A stretch of DNA of 64,000 nucleotides from Anastatus disparis (Eukaryota; Arthropoda; Insecta; Hymenoptera; Eupelmidae). The position numbers were made by a program, and so were the translations under genes. The stretch is from assembly GCA_017163975.1 (NCBI GenBank), contig JAFFSR010000315.1, forward strand, positions 620,001-684,000, read 5' to 3'. Under the pieces are notes generated by a model that searched no databases, was not told where the DNA came from, and saw only the letters and a program-made list of their open reading frames with translations. Shown here piece by piece: positions 44,341-55,219 of this stretch; the first letter of the stretch is position 1; every line of letters begins with the position of its first letter.

Positions 44341-45257
44341 CGGGGATTTTATAAATATAAACAAAAAGCTCACAATACTTGTTAGTATTCTTACAATTTA
44401 CAAAGTTTGCTTTGAATTAACAAGTGGCTCTTCAATATAGTTACTTGTTCGATAGCTTGAGCGGAATAGTGTGATGCTTCATAAATTCATTAAACATGAA
44501 ATTTTCAAATTGGTGTAACTTTGTGAAAAAAAAAGATATCCGAGCAAACTCAACGGCATTTGAAAGAAGAAGAAACATACCTTAATTTGTTGTATACAGT
44601 TTTTCTTAATAAGAGTTATTTTTATTGCTACATAACCTCAAATATCATCAAAAATGTTGTTTTTTGCACTTTGAGGTTAGGATATCTCAAAAACTGGAGC
44701 CACTAGAGCAATTCTGACCTCGGATTCGGATTCAGCGTGCAAAAAACCTTCGGGAAAGTATACTGGGGTTCTTGGTAAAATTTTTTGTCGGCCTGTGTAA
44801 TTAATATATAATTTTAAAGAATAAAATATCAAAATTTAATTTAAATATTGCTGTATGTTAAGATGTCGATTCTACATTTTAATAGTTAATATGTAACGAT
44901 TAGATGCGAATATATGTTTATTAGATGGCATTACTGTAAGCGCTTACTCTAATGGCGGCTTTTTAGAAAAGCATCAGTCTTTTTTTTTTAATGGAAAATT
45001 TATTATTTATAGAAAAATATCATCGTGAAAGCTGCCATTTGACTTTAGTAGGTAAATGCTATTAAAAAAATATTAATATATGTATAATTGAGTAAGTGGA
45101 ATCTATTTATTTATAGATCTCAAAAAAACTATCCAAAAAATTTCAGAAATTTGAAGCATTCCACAAAAAATCTAAGAAGTACGCTAGTGCTGTTTTATCA
45201 GAAATCAATATAATTTATACACTTGCTGTCGAACTTTAATTAGAATATTCTTTCAGA

Positions 45258-45515
45258 TTGTTTATTCAAAAAGGTTTAGAAGATGAGATAGAGTATGGAT
45301 ATGTTATCGGTACAGTTGTAAAATCTAAAATACAAATTAAAAAAAAAAAAAAAAAAGTTACTGAAATATTGCATGTTAACGTTAATGGAAATTTGTACAA
45401 AAAAGATTCAGTTTCATATCATTCTAATCTTAAAGATGATCCAGTATTTGTGATAATTGAATGTATACTTGTAGATGATTCTAAAAATATTTATTTATAC
45501 ATAATACGTGTATAA
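45258..45515 (+). CDS. unassigned small frame in the TA element
   Basis: 85 codons without an ATG at the 5' edge (opens TTGTTTATTCAAAAAGG). It contains a run of seven or so Lys codons from an A-run, then VTEILHVNVNGN and DDPVFVIIECILVDDSK. No family recognised; it may be an old exon captured by the element or chance. Confidence 0.2.
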   Translation: MFIQKGLEDEIEYGYVIGTVVKSKIQIKKKKKKVTEILHVNVNGNLYKKDSVSYHSNLKDDPVFVIIECILVDDSKNIYLYIIRV

Positions 45516-45833
45516 CATTAGGTTTTAATGTCCACATTAAATCTTATAAAATAATCCTTCCAAAAAAGAATGATTTTTAATATTATAAGTATGATTCAAA
45601 TATCTTACAAATTAGATATTAATAATTATAATTTATCTATGCACATTATATATTTTTGATAATCTTATTATATTTAAGCTAATAACTTCATATATTCACT
45701 ATAAAACTATACGTATCTTTAGAAAGAATATAATATTTTAGCTATTAATATTTGTATATTTAATCAGAATCTACAATATATACTTTAATAGTTAATATAC
45801 TAAGTTAACAGTTATGGAATCTTTCTCTCAGTG

Positions 45834-46740
45834 TAGATTATATCTATTTTTATCGAAATTATTATTGCAGACAATAGGCATAGTAACAGTTTTCAGAAGA
45901 CAATTGATTTTTGCACATCGTTGTAGTTCTTCTTCTCCTGCTTCATGCATCATTTTATAGGCTTTAGCTTGAGGGTTAATATCTCTTATTAAGTTATCTA
46001 AATGTTTTAATAATGTTAAGTTTGTATTAAACTTATGTCGTTCAATCGTTCCCATTTCATTATCTAAAATATATAATTGTCCATATTTACGTGCTTCATC
46101 TTTATTAGGATGTAACGCATATACATTATGGTAAATTTGTCCACATATTCTAATAACTTGTGGTCCTTTACCCGGCAATGTATCAAAATTGGCATCAAAA
46201 CTTGCGAACGCTGAAGCATTATTGTACAACCTAACATCTCGTCGAAAATCAATACTTTCTTCCGTAAATTCAGTTGCTCAAAACATTAATCGTTATGAGT
46301 AAGGTGGATTTTCTAACAATTCTACTTCACCTTTATGACAACAATTGGAGAAATCGTTACTTTTAGTATATTAAAAAGCAAAATGTTGCGCATCACGATA
46401 AACACATGCATTCGTCATGGAACCAATGTAATTTTCAGATATGAGATTTTCATCGAAATATATATTTGCCATACAACCAATCAGTTTCATATTAATTTTT
46501 CCAGTTATTATTTTTTCATTTAATTTCTTAAATTTTTTTTCTACTTTGCCCTTTATTGTTTTATCAATAACTTCGTTTAATACAATATTATAATTGTTAT
46601 TATGATTATTATTATTCTAAATTTCATTATAATTATTATCTTCAATTTTTAATCGTTTACACTTAATATTTTCTAATTTTTCTTCATATTTTTTTGGTTG
46701 TTTTTCTTTAATTCTTATATAATTGTACTCATTGTTTCCT
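45834..46740 (-). pseudogene. Helitron N-terminal region
   Basis: 46229-45834 reads ASAFASFDANFDTLPGKGPQ, IYHNVYALHPNKDEARKYGQ and LDNLIRDINPQAKAYKMMHE, the standard block before the Rep domain. Upstream (46560-46230) a Cys/His region (SMTNACVYRDAQHF, NCCHKGEV) is broken by three stops. It ends exactly at the TA insertion site. Confidence 0.85.
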
Positions 46741-46984
46741 TAAATTGCCATTTTGTTATCTTAGTATTTTCTAATTTCTGTTTATATTTATTTGGTTGTC
46801 CTTTTTTCATTTTCATATAAGCTTTTTTCTTACGTAAAGTTTCTTGAACACGTCTTAGTTCTAATTTATCATTACTTTTTTGTTTCTCGCATTTCCATAA
46901 TAATGTCTTTTTCTGAAATTTTTTGTATTTATGTGATTCTTCTGTTACCATTTTCCTATTAACGGGATGTCGGAGCTGCATCAC
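46715..46984 (-). pseudogene. Helitron basic N-terminal segment
   Basis: Lys/Arg-rich frame (MVTEESHKYKKFQKKTL, KLELRRVQETLRKKKAYMKM) in the position of the repetitive basic region of many Helitron proteins. It is probably part of the same polypeptide as the block at 46.2 kb. Confidence 0.6.
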
Positions 46985-47339
46985 TTGAGTTTTGCTTTTT
47001 TTATTATATCAGTATCTTTTTAAATTAATAAATTAAACAAATATAATGACTTGTCCGTACTAAAGCTATATGAATACAATAATTTTTGTCAAAATAAAAA
47101 ATAGTTTAGACTTGTTATTTTTTTATGAGCTTGGATAGGAAATTAGATATCAAACTTGATAAACCTAACTTTAAAATACGATACATTGAAAGTTTCTATT
47201 ATAACTTTATATGTCTAATATTTTGGTGGATTTCTTGAGTTGTCCTCACTGGAGTATAATCTTACAAATTTTTACTTCGTATTAAAAAAACTTGATTAAA
47301 CGCATTGTTTATTTATAAGTTAGGATTGGAAATATTATT

Positions 47340-47822
47340 AGAAGGCGGACAGCTTCGTCAAGCTCTTCAGTTCTGTTACAAATAAAGTTTCTTTTTCATC
47401 TATTTCTTTTGATTTTTTTTTTCTTCATTTAATTTAATCTCAACTGTCCCAATTTTATTATCGTTATAATTTAAGAGGATGTCATCGATTCCCATTATAT
47501 CATTATCTGGTTTTTAAAAATTTTTATCTGAAATGTCATTGTCAATTTCCATCAAAATTGTTTCATGATTCAAATTCTTTTGTTTACGATATGCATAAGC
47601 ATTTCCATGATCTTTTTTTGTTTTGGCAATAAATGCATTTGTGAGTTTTTTTTATAATATTTCAAGCTCGGCAAAATTTAAATTAAATGGTATTTGATTA
47701 AGACCTTGCTCATGAGAAAAACTCCTTTTTATCATATCCGGTGGATTATCGTAATTAATTTTTGCATTATTATAATTTTGTAAAATTGGAAACATTTTTA
47801 TTTTTTGCGTTTTAAAAATTCT
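47340..47822 (-). pseudogene. linker between Ulp1-like domain and Helitron region
   Basis: Minus-strand reading after the peptidase continues with FPILQNYNNAKINYDNPPD, IPFNLNFAELEIL, a stop, AFIAKTKKDHGNAYAYRK and an acidic end (DNDIMGIDDILLNY), with stops at about 47515 and 47405. The continuity in one orientation supports a single former long protein. Confidence 0.5.
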
Positions 47823-48324
47823 TTATAAACGTAATCGCATTTGAGAAACATTATATCTTAAACAACATGGACCTAAATTATAAAGTACTGCAACAGCAAA
47901 AATCATTGCAAAAACGCTACAATCATAATTATTTGTTTGTGATTGTACTGTTTTGAATACTGTGCTTAATTCTGATTTGTTTGGAAATAATCTGTTTATA
48001 TAAATCTTATACTCATCTTGTGAATATATAAGATTCAAACTGTCACATATATGAATTACCTTATTATTATAATACACACGAATCCGGTGACTCTTTTCCA
48101 AATTTCCGGTAAATAATAACTGTATAAATTCTCCATCAATCAGTACTGAATTAACATATTGTGGTCTCTGAATTAGTGAAGTTAATTGCATGTCAAATGA
48201 GGTGCACTGGTTTGAAATGTTGTTAAATTCTAATATATGAATATATATCAGTTAACATGAAAGCAATTCGACTATACAATCCCTGTCTTTCAACAATCAA
48301 TTTATCTTCCTCAGTCAAAACCAT
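47823..48324 (-). pseudogene. Ulp1/C48-like cysteine peptidase
   Basis: Starts at ATG 48322-48324 (MVLTEEDKLIVERQGLYSRI), with a frameshift near 48215, then SFDMQLTSLIQRPQYVNSVL. Catalytic-type residues in family order: His in KSHRIRVYY (where the family has His-Trp), Asp in IHICDSLN, Gln in TVQSQTNNY and Cys in YDCSVF (Gly after Cys replaced by Ser). It ends near RYNVSQMRLRL. Ulp1-type peptidases remove ubiquitin-like modifiers; in transposons their role is unknown. Its orientation and close upstream position suggest it belonged to the Helitron, but independent origin is possible. Confidence 0.7.
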
Positions 48325-48569
48325 TATTGAAAATGAAAATACTCTTAAGAATTTTCATTCATTTTTAATGAACTTTTTCCAAAGATATTCACAAAAGTAT
48401 TGCTTTTATATTAACTGATTTAATTTACTACCTTTTTACTTTAAAAGCTGAAAAATTAAAGAAATTATGAAAAATGCTATGAATTAGTTGTTATATGATA
48501 ACTAAATACTAATGAAATTTGTAAAAATAATGTAATGATAAAAAATGATTATTTTCGGCAATTATTAAT

Positions 48570-48582
48570 TTATATATATATA

Positions 48583-48614
<32 letters not shown>

Positions 48615-49478
48615 CTTTATTAAGTCAGCACAATGAATTAAATTATATAAATTTTCATGTATACTACATACACATACACTATGTGTACCTTTTTCTCCAC
48701 CTAATAAACACCATTTTGGTCGAATTTCTGCAAATTCAGTCATGCCTATTGGGCAATCTGGATACATTTTTATAAAATCAGAATAAAGATGTACTACATC
48801 AGCGTGTAAATAACGTTTCTGAAACTTTTGTTTTTCACCATTTATTTTGATTGTAACAGTATTTTTATTTCCTGGAATTACCCGACTATTATAGTCATCT
48901 TCATAAAATTCAACAACCTTAGTAATAGTCTCTTCTGGTAAAGTTTTACCTCGTTTCAGGGTTGGCAGAGATAAGATTCCATCTAATTTTTTCAGATCTT
49001 TGCTTTTTTTTGCTTGTCTGTATGAAGTATTGAATTCTTCCGCTATCTGACGAACGGTCCAAGAATTAGGTGCTATAGTAAGAATAGATATTCTCATAGG
49101 GTCGTTCAAAGCTAAGCTGGAAAATTTCTCCTTCAATCCAGTTAGCATTTCTTCTAATTGCTCTTCTCTAGTCAGATTCAATTGTTCTTCAGATGAAGAG
49201 TTTGAACGTTCACCTTCGTTTAAATCTAAATTACTGGATTCTTCAAAACTATTTTCATTTAAATTAGAATTTGTTATAGCATCCGTATTATTTTTTTTTA
49301 CTTCTGCATAGTACTTCTCCCGACATAATCTACAAAGTCGTGATTTATCTAATAAGTCAGGAAATCTACTTAACATTGCTTTGGTAGGTGTCCTCAAATC
49401 ATGACCTTTATGCCCATCGTCGTTGTATGGATTTGAACATCTATCTGTGTAGAGTTTTCGTTTTTTTGCTGTCGACAT
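48570..49478 (-). pseudogene. second copy of the 7.6-kb transposase-like family, truncated
   Basis: Clean N-terminal frame of about 285 codons from ATG 49476-49478: MSTAKKRKLYTDRCSNPYND, zinc-type SRLCRLCREKYYAE, Ser/Glu-rich linker, a helix-turn-helix-like segment (SWTVRQIAEEFNTSYRQAKK), EETITKVVEFYEDDYNS, then RPKWCLLGGEKGTHSVCVCS. It runs out at HCADLIK into a TA microsatellite (48570-48617), so the C-terminal half is lost. The family match to 7613-8812 is shown by shared order and motifs. No TIRs were found around it. Confidence 0.7.
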
Positions 49479-49479
49479 T

Positions 49480-50285
49480 ATGTTAACGCGCCAAAAACAG
49501 TATTAGCCAAGAATATATTTGTTACGGATAAATAATTTACTTGTTAATTAACTCCGCTACAAGTTATTTGTGATTGTAAAAAAGTTAAGGGAAATTAAAT
49601 GGGTTTTTCAAATTTATTTTAATTACTATAAATGGAAAATATATTTATAATGTTTATTATCATTTAATGTTGCTTTTATTTAAGAAAAAATATTAAAACT
49701 TTATATTCAAATATATTTATGATTTTCGGTTAGTAAATATAGATAGAAAACTTATAATCAAATGTGAGGCAAATATGTAAAGCAAAATATTGAATGTATT
49801 AAAACGGGTTGACGAAATGAATAATACACGAAAATATGCTACACTATTAATTTTTAAATTTTATTTTATTACAAATTAAATTTGTAAAAAAAAACAGTTT
49901 TAATTCACAACGCACCCAGAACAAAATCAGTATGAATAATTTACTTTACGATGTGTTCATCTTTTGTCAAAGACAACTGAAGACATAAGGTTTATTACAA
50001 TTTTTTTTTTAGCTCTTTTGGAAAAATAAAAAAAAATAAAGTATCTGTAAATTATTGACTTGAAATCGGGATTTTTGTAATATTTACTAAATTATTAAAA
50101 TTTTAAAAAATGAGAAAATTCTGATTAAATATATGAGAAATAAGGTCTAAAATATATGGGAAAATCAAAAAAGGTTATTAATAATTCGTGTATGAATATT
50201 GACAATTGAGAGATTACTTTAAAGCAGTAACTTTATTTAGTTTGTATGTAATTTGTATGCCATTTGCGAGATTAAATCGTTTTTG
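49480..50285. other. AT-rich spacer, no gene
   Basis: No supported frame, RNA or repeat between the truncated transposase gene and the 164-bp tandem array. Confidence 0.5.
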
Positions 50286-50289
50286 ATAC

Positions 50290-51020
50290 ATCCACTGTAG
50301 AGCAAGTTTTGATTATTTCTACAGGTTTCAGTTGCCATATTAAATCTACTATTATAGAATTTTTCGGAAAATTATCATAGACAAATTGGCAAAGTTATTA
50401 AGATTGCTTATAAGATCGAATATAGAATAAATAACCTTTAATGCAGCACTTTTCTACCACTATAGACTAAGTTTTCGTCATTTTTATGGATTTCAGCCGC
50501 CAAACTGACGTGGCCATTTTGAATTTTTCAAAAATTTACCATAGAAGATTAAGGAAGGTTATTAAATTTACTTATTTGACTGAATACATAAGAAATAACA
50601 TTAGATGAAGCACTTTTCTATCGCTGTAGATAAGTTTTTCGTCATTTTTACGTGTTTCAGCCGCCATATTGAAGCCGCCATTTTGAATTTTTAAGAAATT
50701 TGAAATAGAATATTAGGTATAGTTATTGACTCAACTTATCAGATGGAATACATAAAAAAATCCTTTATTAAAAGAACTTTACTTCCACTATAAATCAATT
50801 TTTCATCATTTTTACAAATTTCAGCCGCCATATTGAAGCCGCCATTTTTAATTTTTGAAAATCCAACTAGGGTTTGAAAGAGTGATCTGAAACTTACTTT
50901 CTATAAAAAATCTAGAGTATTTATGTGTCTTGGAAGATCTTTTTTCCTACTTTTCTATAACCATACGTCATTTTTCACAACTTTAAGCCGCCATATTGGA
51001 CCCGCCATTTTGTTATATCA
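50290..51020. repeat. 164-bp tandem repeat with paired CCGCCAT motifs
   Basis: Five diverged copies; a shared GCC-GCC landmark lies at 50331, 50496, 50660, 50824 and 50987 (spacing 163-165). Most units contain GCCGCCATATTG and, 14-17 bp later, CCGCCATTTTG, resembling YY1/Pho-type binding sites (GCCAT core). Confidence 0.85.
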
Positions 51021-51159
51021 TAGAAGACCACACAGATTTTAAAAGTACATACCTGTACAAACATTTTAAGCCCAAAATGGATTATGTAAGTTGACTACAA
51101 TTTTGTCGGCAGCCTTGATCCGTTTGACGTGAAACGGTTCATATATGTTTATATCATGC

Positions 51160-51829
51160 TTGTGAGTCGACATGAAAAGTCCCACGTACATGAACGCGTC
51201 TGTGCATGCATGCGAATGAACATGAAACGTCTCATATATATAAACCTAAGGGTACTTAGATAGGTGTGTACAAGTTGTCATGAAATGTCCCATATATATA
51301 TATATATAGAAAAACCTGTGCTTGCAAGTACGTGCGAGTTGACATGAAATATCCCTTATATATATACAAACAAAAAAATTGCGGGTGAACGTGAGCAAGT
51401 TGATATGAAATGGACCATATATACATATGCCAAAACCTGTCTGTAAGGTCGTACATGAGTTGACATGAAGAGTCGCATGTATATAAGAGCGTGTATGCAT
51501 AAATGCAAATTGACATGAAACGTCCCATATATGTAAACCTGAAGGAACTCGGATAGGTGTGTGAGAGTTGTCATGAAATGTTGCATATATATAGAAAAGC
51601 CTGTATGTGCGTGCGTTGAAATTTACATAAAAAATCCCATGTATATTTACATGTGTGTGCATGAATGAAAATTGACATGAAACGTCCCATATATCAAAAC
51701 CTAAGAACTCGGATAGGTGTGTGAGAGTTGTCATGAAATGTTTCATATCTATAGATAAGCCTGTGATTATGAGTACGTACGAGTTGACATGAAATGTCCC
51801 ATATGTATATATATATATACATATGGGAC

Positions 51830-51888
<59 letters not shown>

Positions 51889-52508
51889 GCTGTGTGTGTG
51901 TGTGTGTGTGCGTGCGCATCGGCATGAAATGTCCCATATATATAAACCTGTATGTGTGTGCGTTGAAATTTACATAAAAAATCCCATGTATATTAACGTG
52001 TGTGTGCATGAATGAAAATTGACATGAAACGTCCCATATATGTGAACCAGAAGGAACTCGGATAGGTGTGTGAGAGTTGTCATGAAATGTTCCATATATA
52101 TAGAAAAGCCTGTGATTATGAGTACGTACGAGTTGACATGAAATGTCCTATGTATATATATATATATATATATAATCCTGTGTGTGTGCGTGCGCATTGG
52201 CATGATATGTCGCATATATATAAACCTGTGTGTACGTGGGTTGAAATTGACATAAATCCCATGTATATTAACGTGTGCGTGCATGCATGCGAATTGACAT
52301 GAAATGTCCCATATACATGAATCTATGTGTGCGTGCGTTATAATTGACATAAAAAATCCCATGTTTTTTAAAGCCTGTGTGCATGCATGCGAATTGACAT
52401 CAAATGTCTCATATATATAAACCTTTGTCTGCTTGTGTTTCAATTGACACGAAAAATCCCATGAATATTAACGTGTGCGTGCATGCATGCGAAACGACAT
52501 GGAACGTC

Positions 52509-52554
<46 letters not shown>

Positions 52555-52610
52555 CTGTCTGAGGGTGCGTTCTAGTTGACGTGAAATGTCCCATGTATGT
52601 ATGTATGTAT
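51160..52610. repeat. roughly 60-bp minisatellite with TA runs
   Basis: More than 20 degenerate units of about 60 bp around GACATGAAATGTCCCATATA followed by a GTGTGTGCGTG-rich half. TA runs have expanded inside some units (51838-51886, 52510-52550). Related units reappear at 53400-53570 after an unrelated block. Confidence 0.85.
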
Positions 52611-52630
52611 GTATATATATTAGTTATATA

Positions 52631-52783
52631 CCCAACTTGGGTGTACGAAGGATTTATATGAGCGAGACTAATGTTTTTGGCTTGAGCAGTAGTCGGTCGA
52701 GGGCTTTAGCCCGAGACTGACTGCTGTTCAAGCTATAAAACATTAGTCGAGATCATATGTATCCTTCGTTAGCCCAAGTTGGG
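52631..52783. mobile_element. 153-bp hairpin MITE with TA duplication
   Basis: CCCAACTTGGGTGTACGAAG and its inverse form the ends, with TA at 52629-52630 and 52784-52785. The arms pair through ACTAATGTTTTxxxGCTTGA up to a loop near GGGCTTTAGCCC. It sits in the minisatellite. Confidence 0.88.
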
Positions 52784-52785
52784 TA

Positions 52786-53340
52786 GATGATTTTATGTTA
52801 TCGTAGGTCGTATGAGGGACTATAAAAAGATTAAATACAAATAAAAAAACATTATAATAAAATATAAATTTTCAGACTATTTAATTGAAGAATTTGAAAT
52901 TCTATTTATTTGAAGAATGCGCGCAAAAAACTGAGCGGTGCCGGTATACTTCTGCCTATGCGACAGAGAGAGCCGACGACGAATTACGGAAACGACCGAA
53001 CGACGCCGACGGAGAACTATAGCTTACTTTTAACTGCGCTCTTCTTTATCTGTCTTTGTCTTACTTGTAGCAGCGCGCTGACTCTACTACCCTTCTAAAA
53101 ACATATTTTAATGTTTTGCTCCGAACGTTCTTCAACAAGACTGTAGAATATTTGCCAATACACTTCAATATAGTGTGGCATATGCAATAATATTCCATAC
53201 TATAAAGTATTTTAAAGTCGTATACGACATTGTATAATGTATTGCTAATTGAATATACTTTAGCTACGAGCAGGGCGGTATGACACCCCAATACCCATTT
53301 AACTAGCTCCACGGGTATTCTACCGAATACGACATACTAT
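52786..53340. other. unassigned block within the minisatellite
   Basis: 52920-53060 is GC-richer (GCCGACGACGAATTACGG) and the rest AT-rich. No frame, RNA or repeat recognised. It separates the two minisatellite parts. Confidence 0.4.
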
Positions 53341-53342
<2 letters not shown>

Positions 53343-53402
<60 letters not shown>

Positions 53403-53570
53403 CCTGTCTGTGGGTGCGTTCTAATTGACGTGGAATGTCCCACGTATGTATGTATGTATGTATATATATATATATATATATATATCAACTTGTCTGTACG
53501 TGTGCGTGTGGGTCGACAAGAAATGTTGCATATATATGAGCCCAGGTGCGTATGTGTATGCGCGTCCACG
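53343..53570. repeat. TA microsatellite and further minisatellite units
   Basis: TA run at 53343-53398, then units like those at 51-52.6 kb (TTGACGTGGAATGTCCCACG), with a GTAT microsatellite at about 53444-53463. Confidence 0.85.
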
Positions 53571-53689
53571 TATGTTTTTCTATATACATATATATGATGA
53601 AAATACCTTAGTACGTTTAATTAAAAAGGAATTGTGGAATTTTTAATTAAAGCCCTCGAATTTACAAATCATAATCATAACTGACGCTC

Positions 53690-53995
53690 TTTCAATTCAC
53701 GATTACATTGTGATTTCTTAATTGAAATTTATTTAATTAAGGATTCCTTTTGATTTTGGAATTAAAGCCGTTTCAATTCACGATTAAATTTTGATTTCTT
53801 AATTGAAATTTATTTAATTAAGAATTCCTTTTGATTTTGGAATTAAAGCCCTTTCAATTCACGATTAAATTTTGATTTCTTAATTGAAATTTATTCAATT
53901 GAGAATTCCTTTTGATTTTTTAATTAAAGCCTTTTCAATTCACGATTAGATTTTGATTTGTTAATTAAAATATTTTTAATTATTAATTTAAAAGG
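53690..53995. repeat. 81-bp tandem repeat
   Basis: Starts of TTTCAATTCACGATTA at 53690, 53771, 53852 and 53933 give an exact 81-bp period over nearly four copies, more than 90 percent alike by eye. Flanks hold partial units rich in AATTAA. Confidence 0.92.
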
Positions 53996-54334
53996 AATTG
54001 TTAATTAAATAAAACTTTAATTACAAATTAAAAAATAATTCGTGATTCAAATAATTTTTAATTACTTTTTTCGCAACCCTGTAACAATTTTTATATAAAT
54101 CACAATTTATTTAAATATAAACACGTGTACAAATGAAAATGTAATTAAGGTTAAATGTATGTTATTTATAAAAAATTGTTAACAAGTAACTTTTTAAATA
54201 ATATATTTTCATGAAAACTAATTCAAATACCTCATTCTCTGAATGATAACTGAATACAATTTTAATTTAATAAATTTAGTTATACAATTATAAATATATA
54301 ATATTCATATAACTGTTTATCAAATAAAATTTTT

Positions 54335-54340
<6 letters not shown>

Positions 54341-54401
<61 letters not shown>
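54341..54401. repeat. TA microsatellite
   Basis: About 30 TA units in otherwise AT-rich DNA. The surrounding 54.06-54.70 kb shows nothing else. Confidence 0.95.
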
Positions 54402-54404
<3 letters not shown>

Positions 54405-54709
54405 AAAATAATTATTACAATAGATTGTAGTTAAATAAAAATGTTTATTTTAATAATTATAGCGTTGAAATTTATTTTGATGAATTTCTTATTTGATTGA
54501 CATTTACAGTATTATTTTAACTATTTTTGAAAAGTTACTTGTCATCAATAAAAAAATATTTAATTTTCTAAATTAATAATCTATTAATATCAAGAATTTT
54601 CTAAAAATTATAATATTTATGATATGCAAACCTTACTTGTGATACATACACTTGCGATGTGAGAATTTAGTTATACTTAAATTACAATAAACAAATTATT
54701 AAATAAGTT

Positions 54710-54905
54710 AATATAACTTTGCCCGTCCCCGCATGCAAAGTTCGGCCTGTCGAAAAGAAAGAATCTGTAATTTATTGAGAGCGCCAGACAGGCCTCCGGC
54801 TTACTCATCGGCAGCATGGATCTCGGGCTGTCTTGGCTGGGAGGTGGGCAACCTCTGGTGTCAAATTTTATTAAGTTGAAGTTGGGAGAGGTATTGCACA
54901 CACAA
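54710..54905. other. GC-richer segment without assignment
   Basis: About 190 bp of higher GC (GCGCCAGACAGGCCTCCGG near 54780). A 74-codon minus-strand frame covers it but has no recognisable motif and is not called. Confidence 0.3.
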
Positions 54906-55219
54906 AAAAAATGAATTTTACTAGGTCAAATTGTAACACTTTAATTCTTAATTCAAATTTAATTATTTACAACAAAAGAAAATATCAATTTGCTATAAAA
55001 CTCTCTATTGATTTAATCTATAACTTTATCTAATTAACTCGCGCACACTCATGTCCCATACATCCCAGTCACTATAAATTTTATAATGTTAACTTAATAT
55101 ATCTTTACTTTAACGCCTTTATTGAAATAATAAACTAATATTCTAATCGTAGCAATAATAAGAACAAATGAATTTTATGGTCTGGTCGACGTAAGCGACC
55201 TCGCTCTTCCTTCTTTCAA

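Larger units (their letters stand above)
37884..44797. mobile_element. 6.9-kb DNA transposon with composite TIRs
   Basis: Termini CACAGGCCAACA and (inverse) CACAGGCCGACA, flanked by TAA at 37881-37883 and 44798-44800. The inverted match runs over at least 520 bp (to about 38410 and from about 44270), with several small differences. It continues as subterminal repeats of about 165-175 bp on both sides. The interior carries a promoter, a hairpin MITE and a frameshifted transposase-type gene. The gene family is widespread in arthropod genomes, but I cannot name the superfamily; 3-bp TAA duplications occur in PIF/Harbinger, whose transposase looks different. Confidence 0.85.
37791..45833. mobile_element. 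TA-duplicating element hosting a nested transposon
   Basis: Left end CACTGAGAAAAAAG and right end (inverse) CACTGAGAGAAAG, flanked by TA at 37789-37790 and 45834-45835. The arms match imperfectly over about 45 bp. Skipping the insert and one TA rejoins the Helitron frame (DKNRYNL then PTCNGVAMV). Without the nested 6.9-kb element its own length is about 1.1 kb. TA duplication suggests Tc1/mariner-type mobilisation. Only a small unassigned frame (45258-45515) lies inside. Confidence 0.85.
34510..48324 (-). mobile_element. Helitron with upstream Ulp1-like peptidase, multiply interrupted
   Basis: Reading the minus strand from 48324: Ulp1-like peptidase, charged linker, Helitron N-terminal region, HUH Rep domain, linker, PIF1-type helicase cut off at 34510. 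Two insertions split it: 36765-37602 (approximate) and 37791-45833, the latter precise with TA duplication. Helitron termini are not identified: the helicase breaks off in GC-richer unrelated DNA at about 34505, and the 5' TC end was not found. Helitrons move by a rolling-circle mechanism. Confidence 0.85.

Noticed and set aside
51246..52594. Frames rich in Tyr-Ile repeats and GTFHVN-type phrases
   Set aside because: They are translations of the minisatellite and its TA runs; repetition of the peptide follows the DNA repeat.
51160..52610. Regularly spaced repeats considered as a CRISPR array
   Set aside because: Units drift, have no unique spacers, contain microsatellites and lie in a eukaryotic transposon-rich context.
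54677..54901. 74-codon minus-strand frame
   Set aside because: No motif, no splice context and no homolog recognised; kept only as a GC-richer segment.
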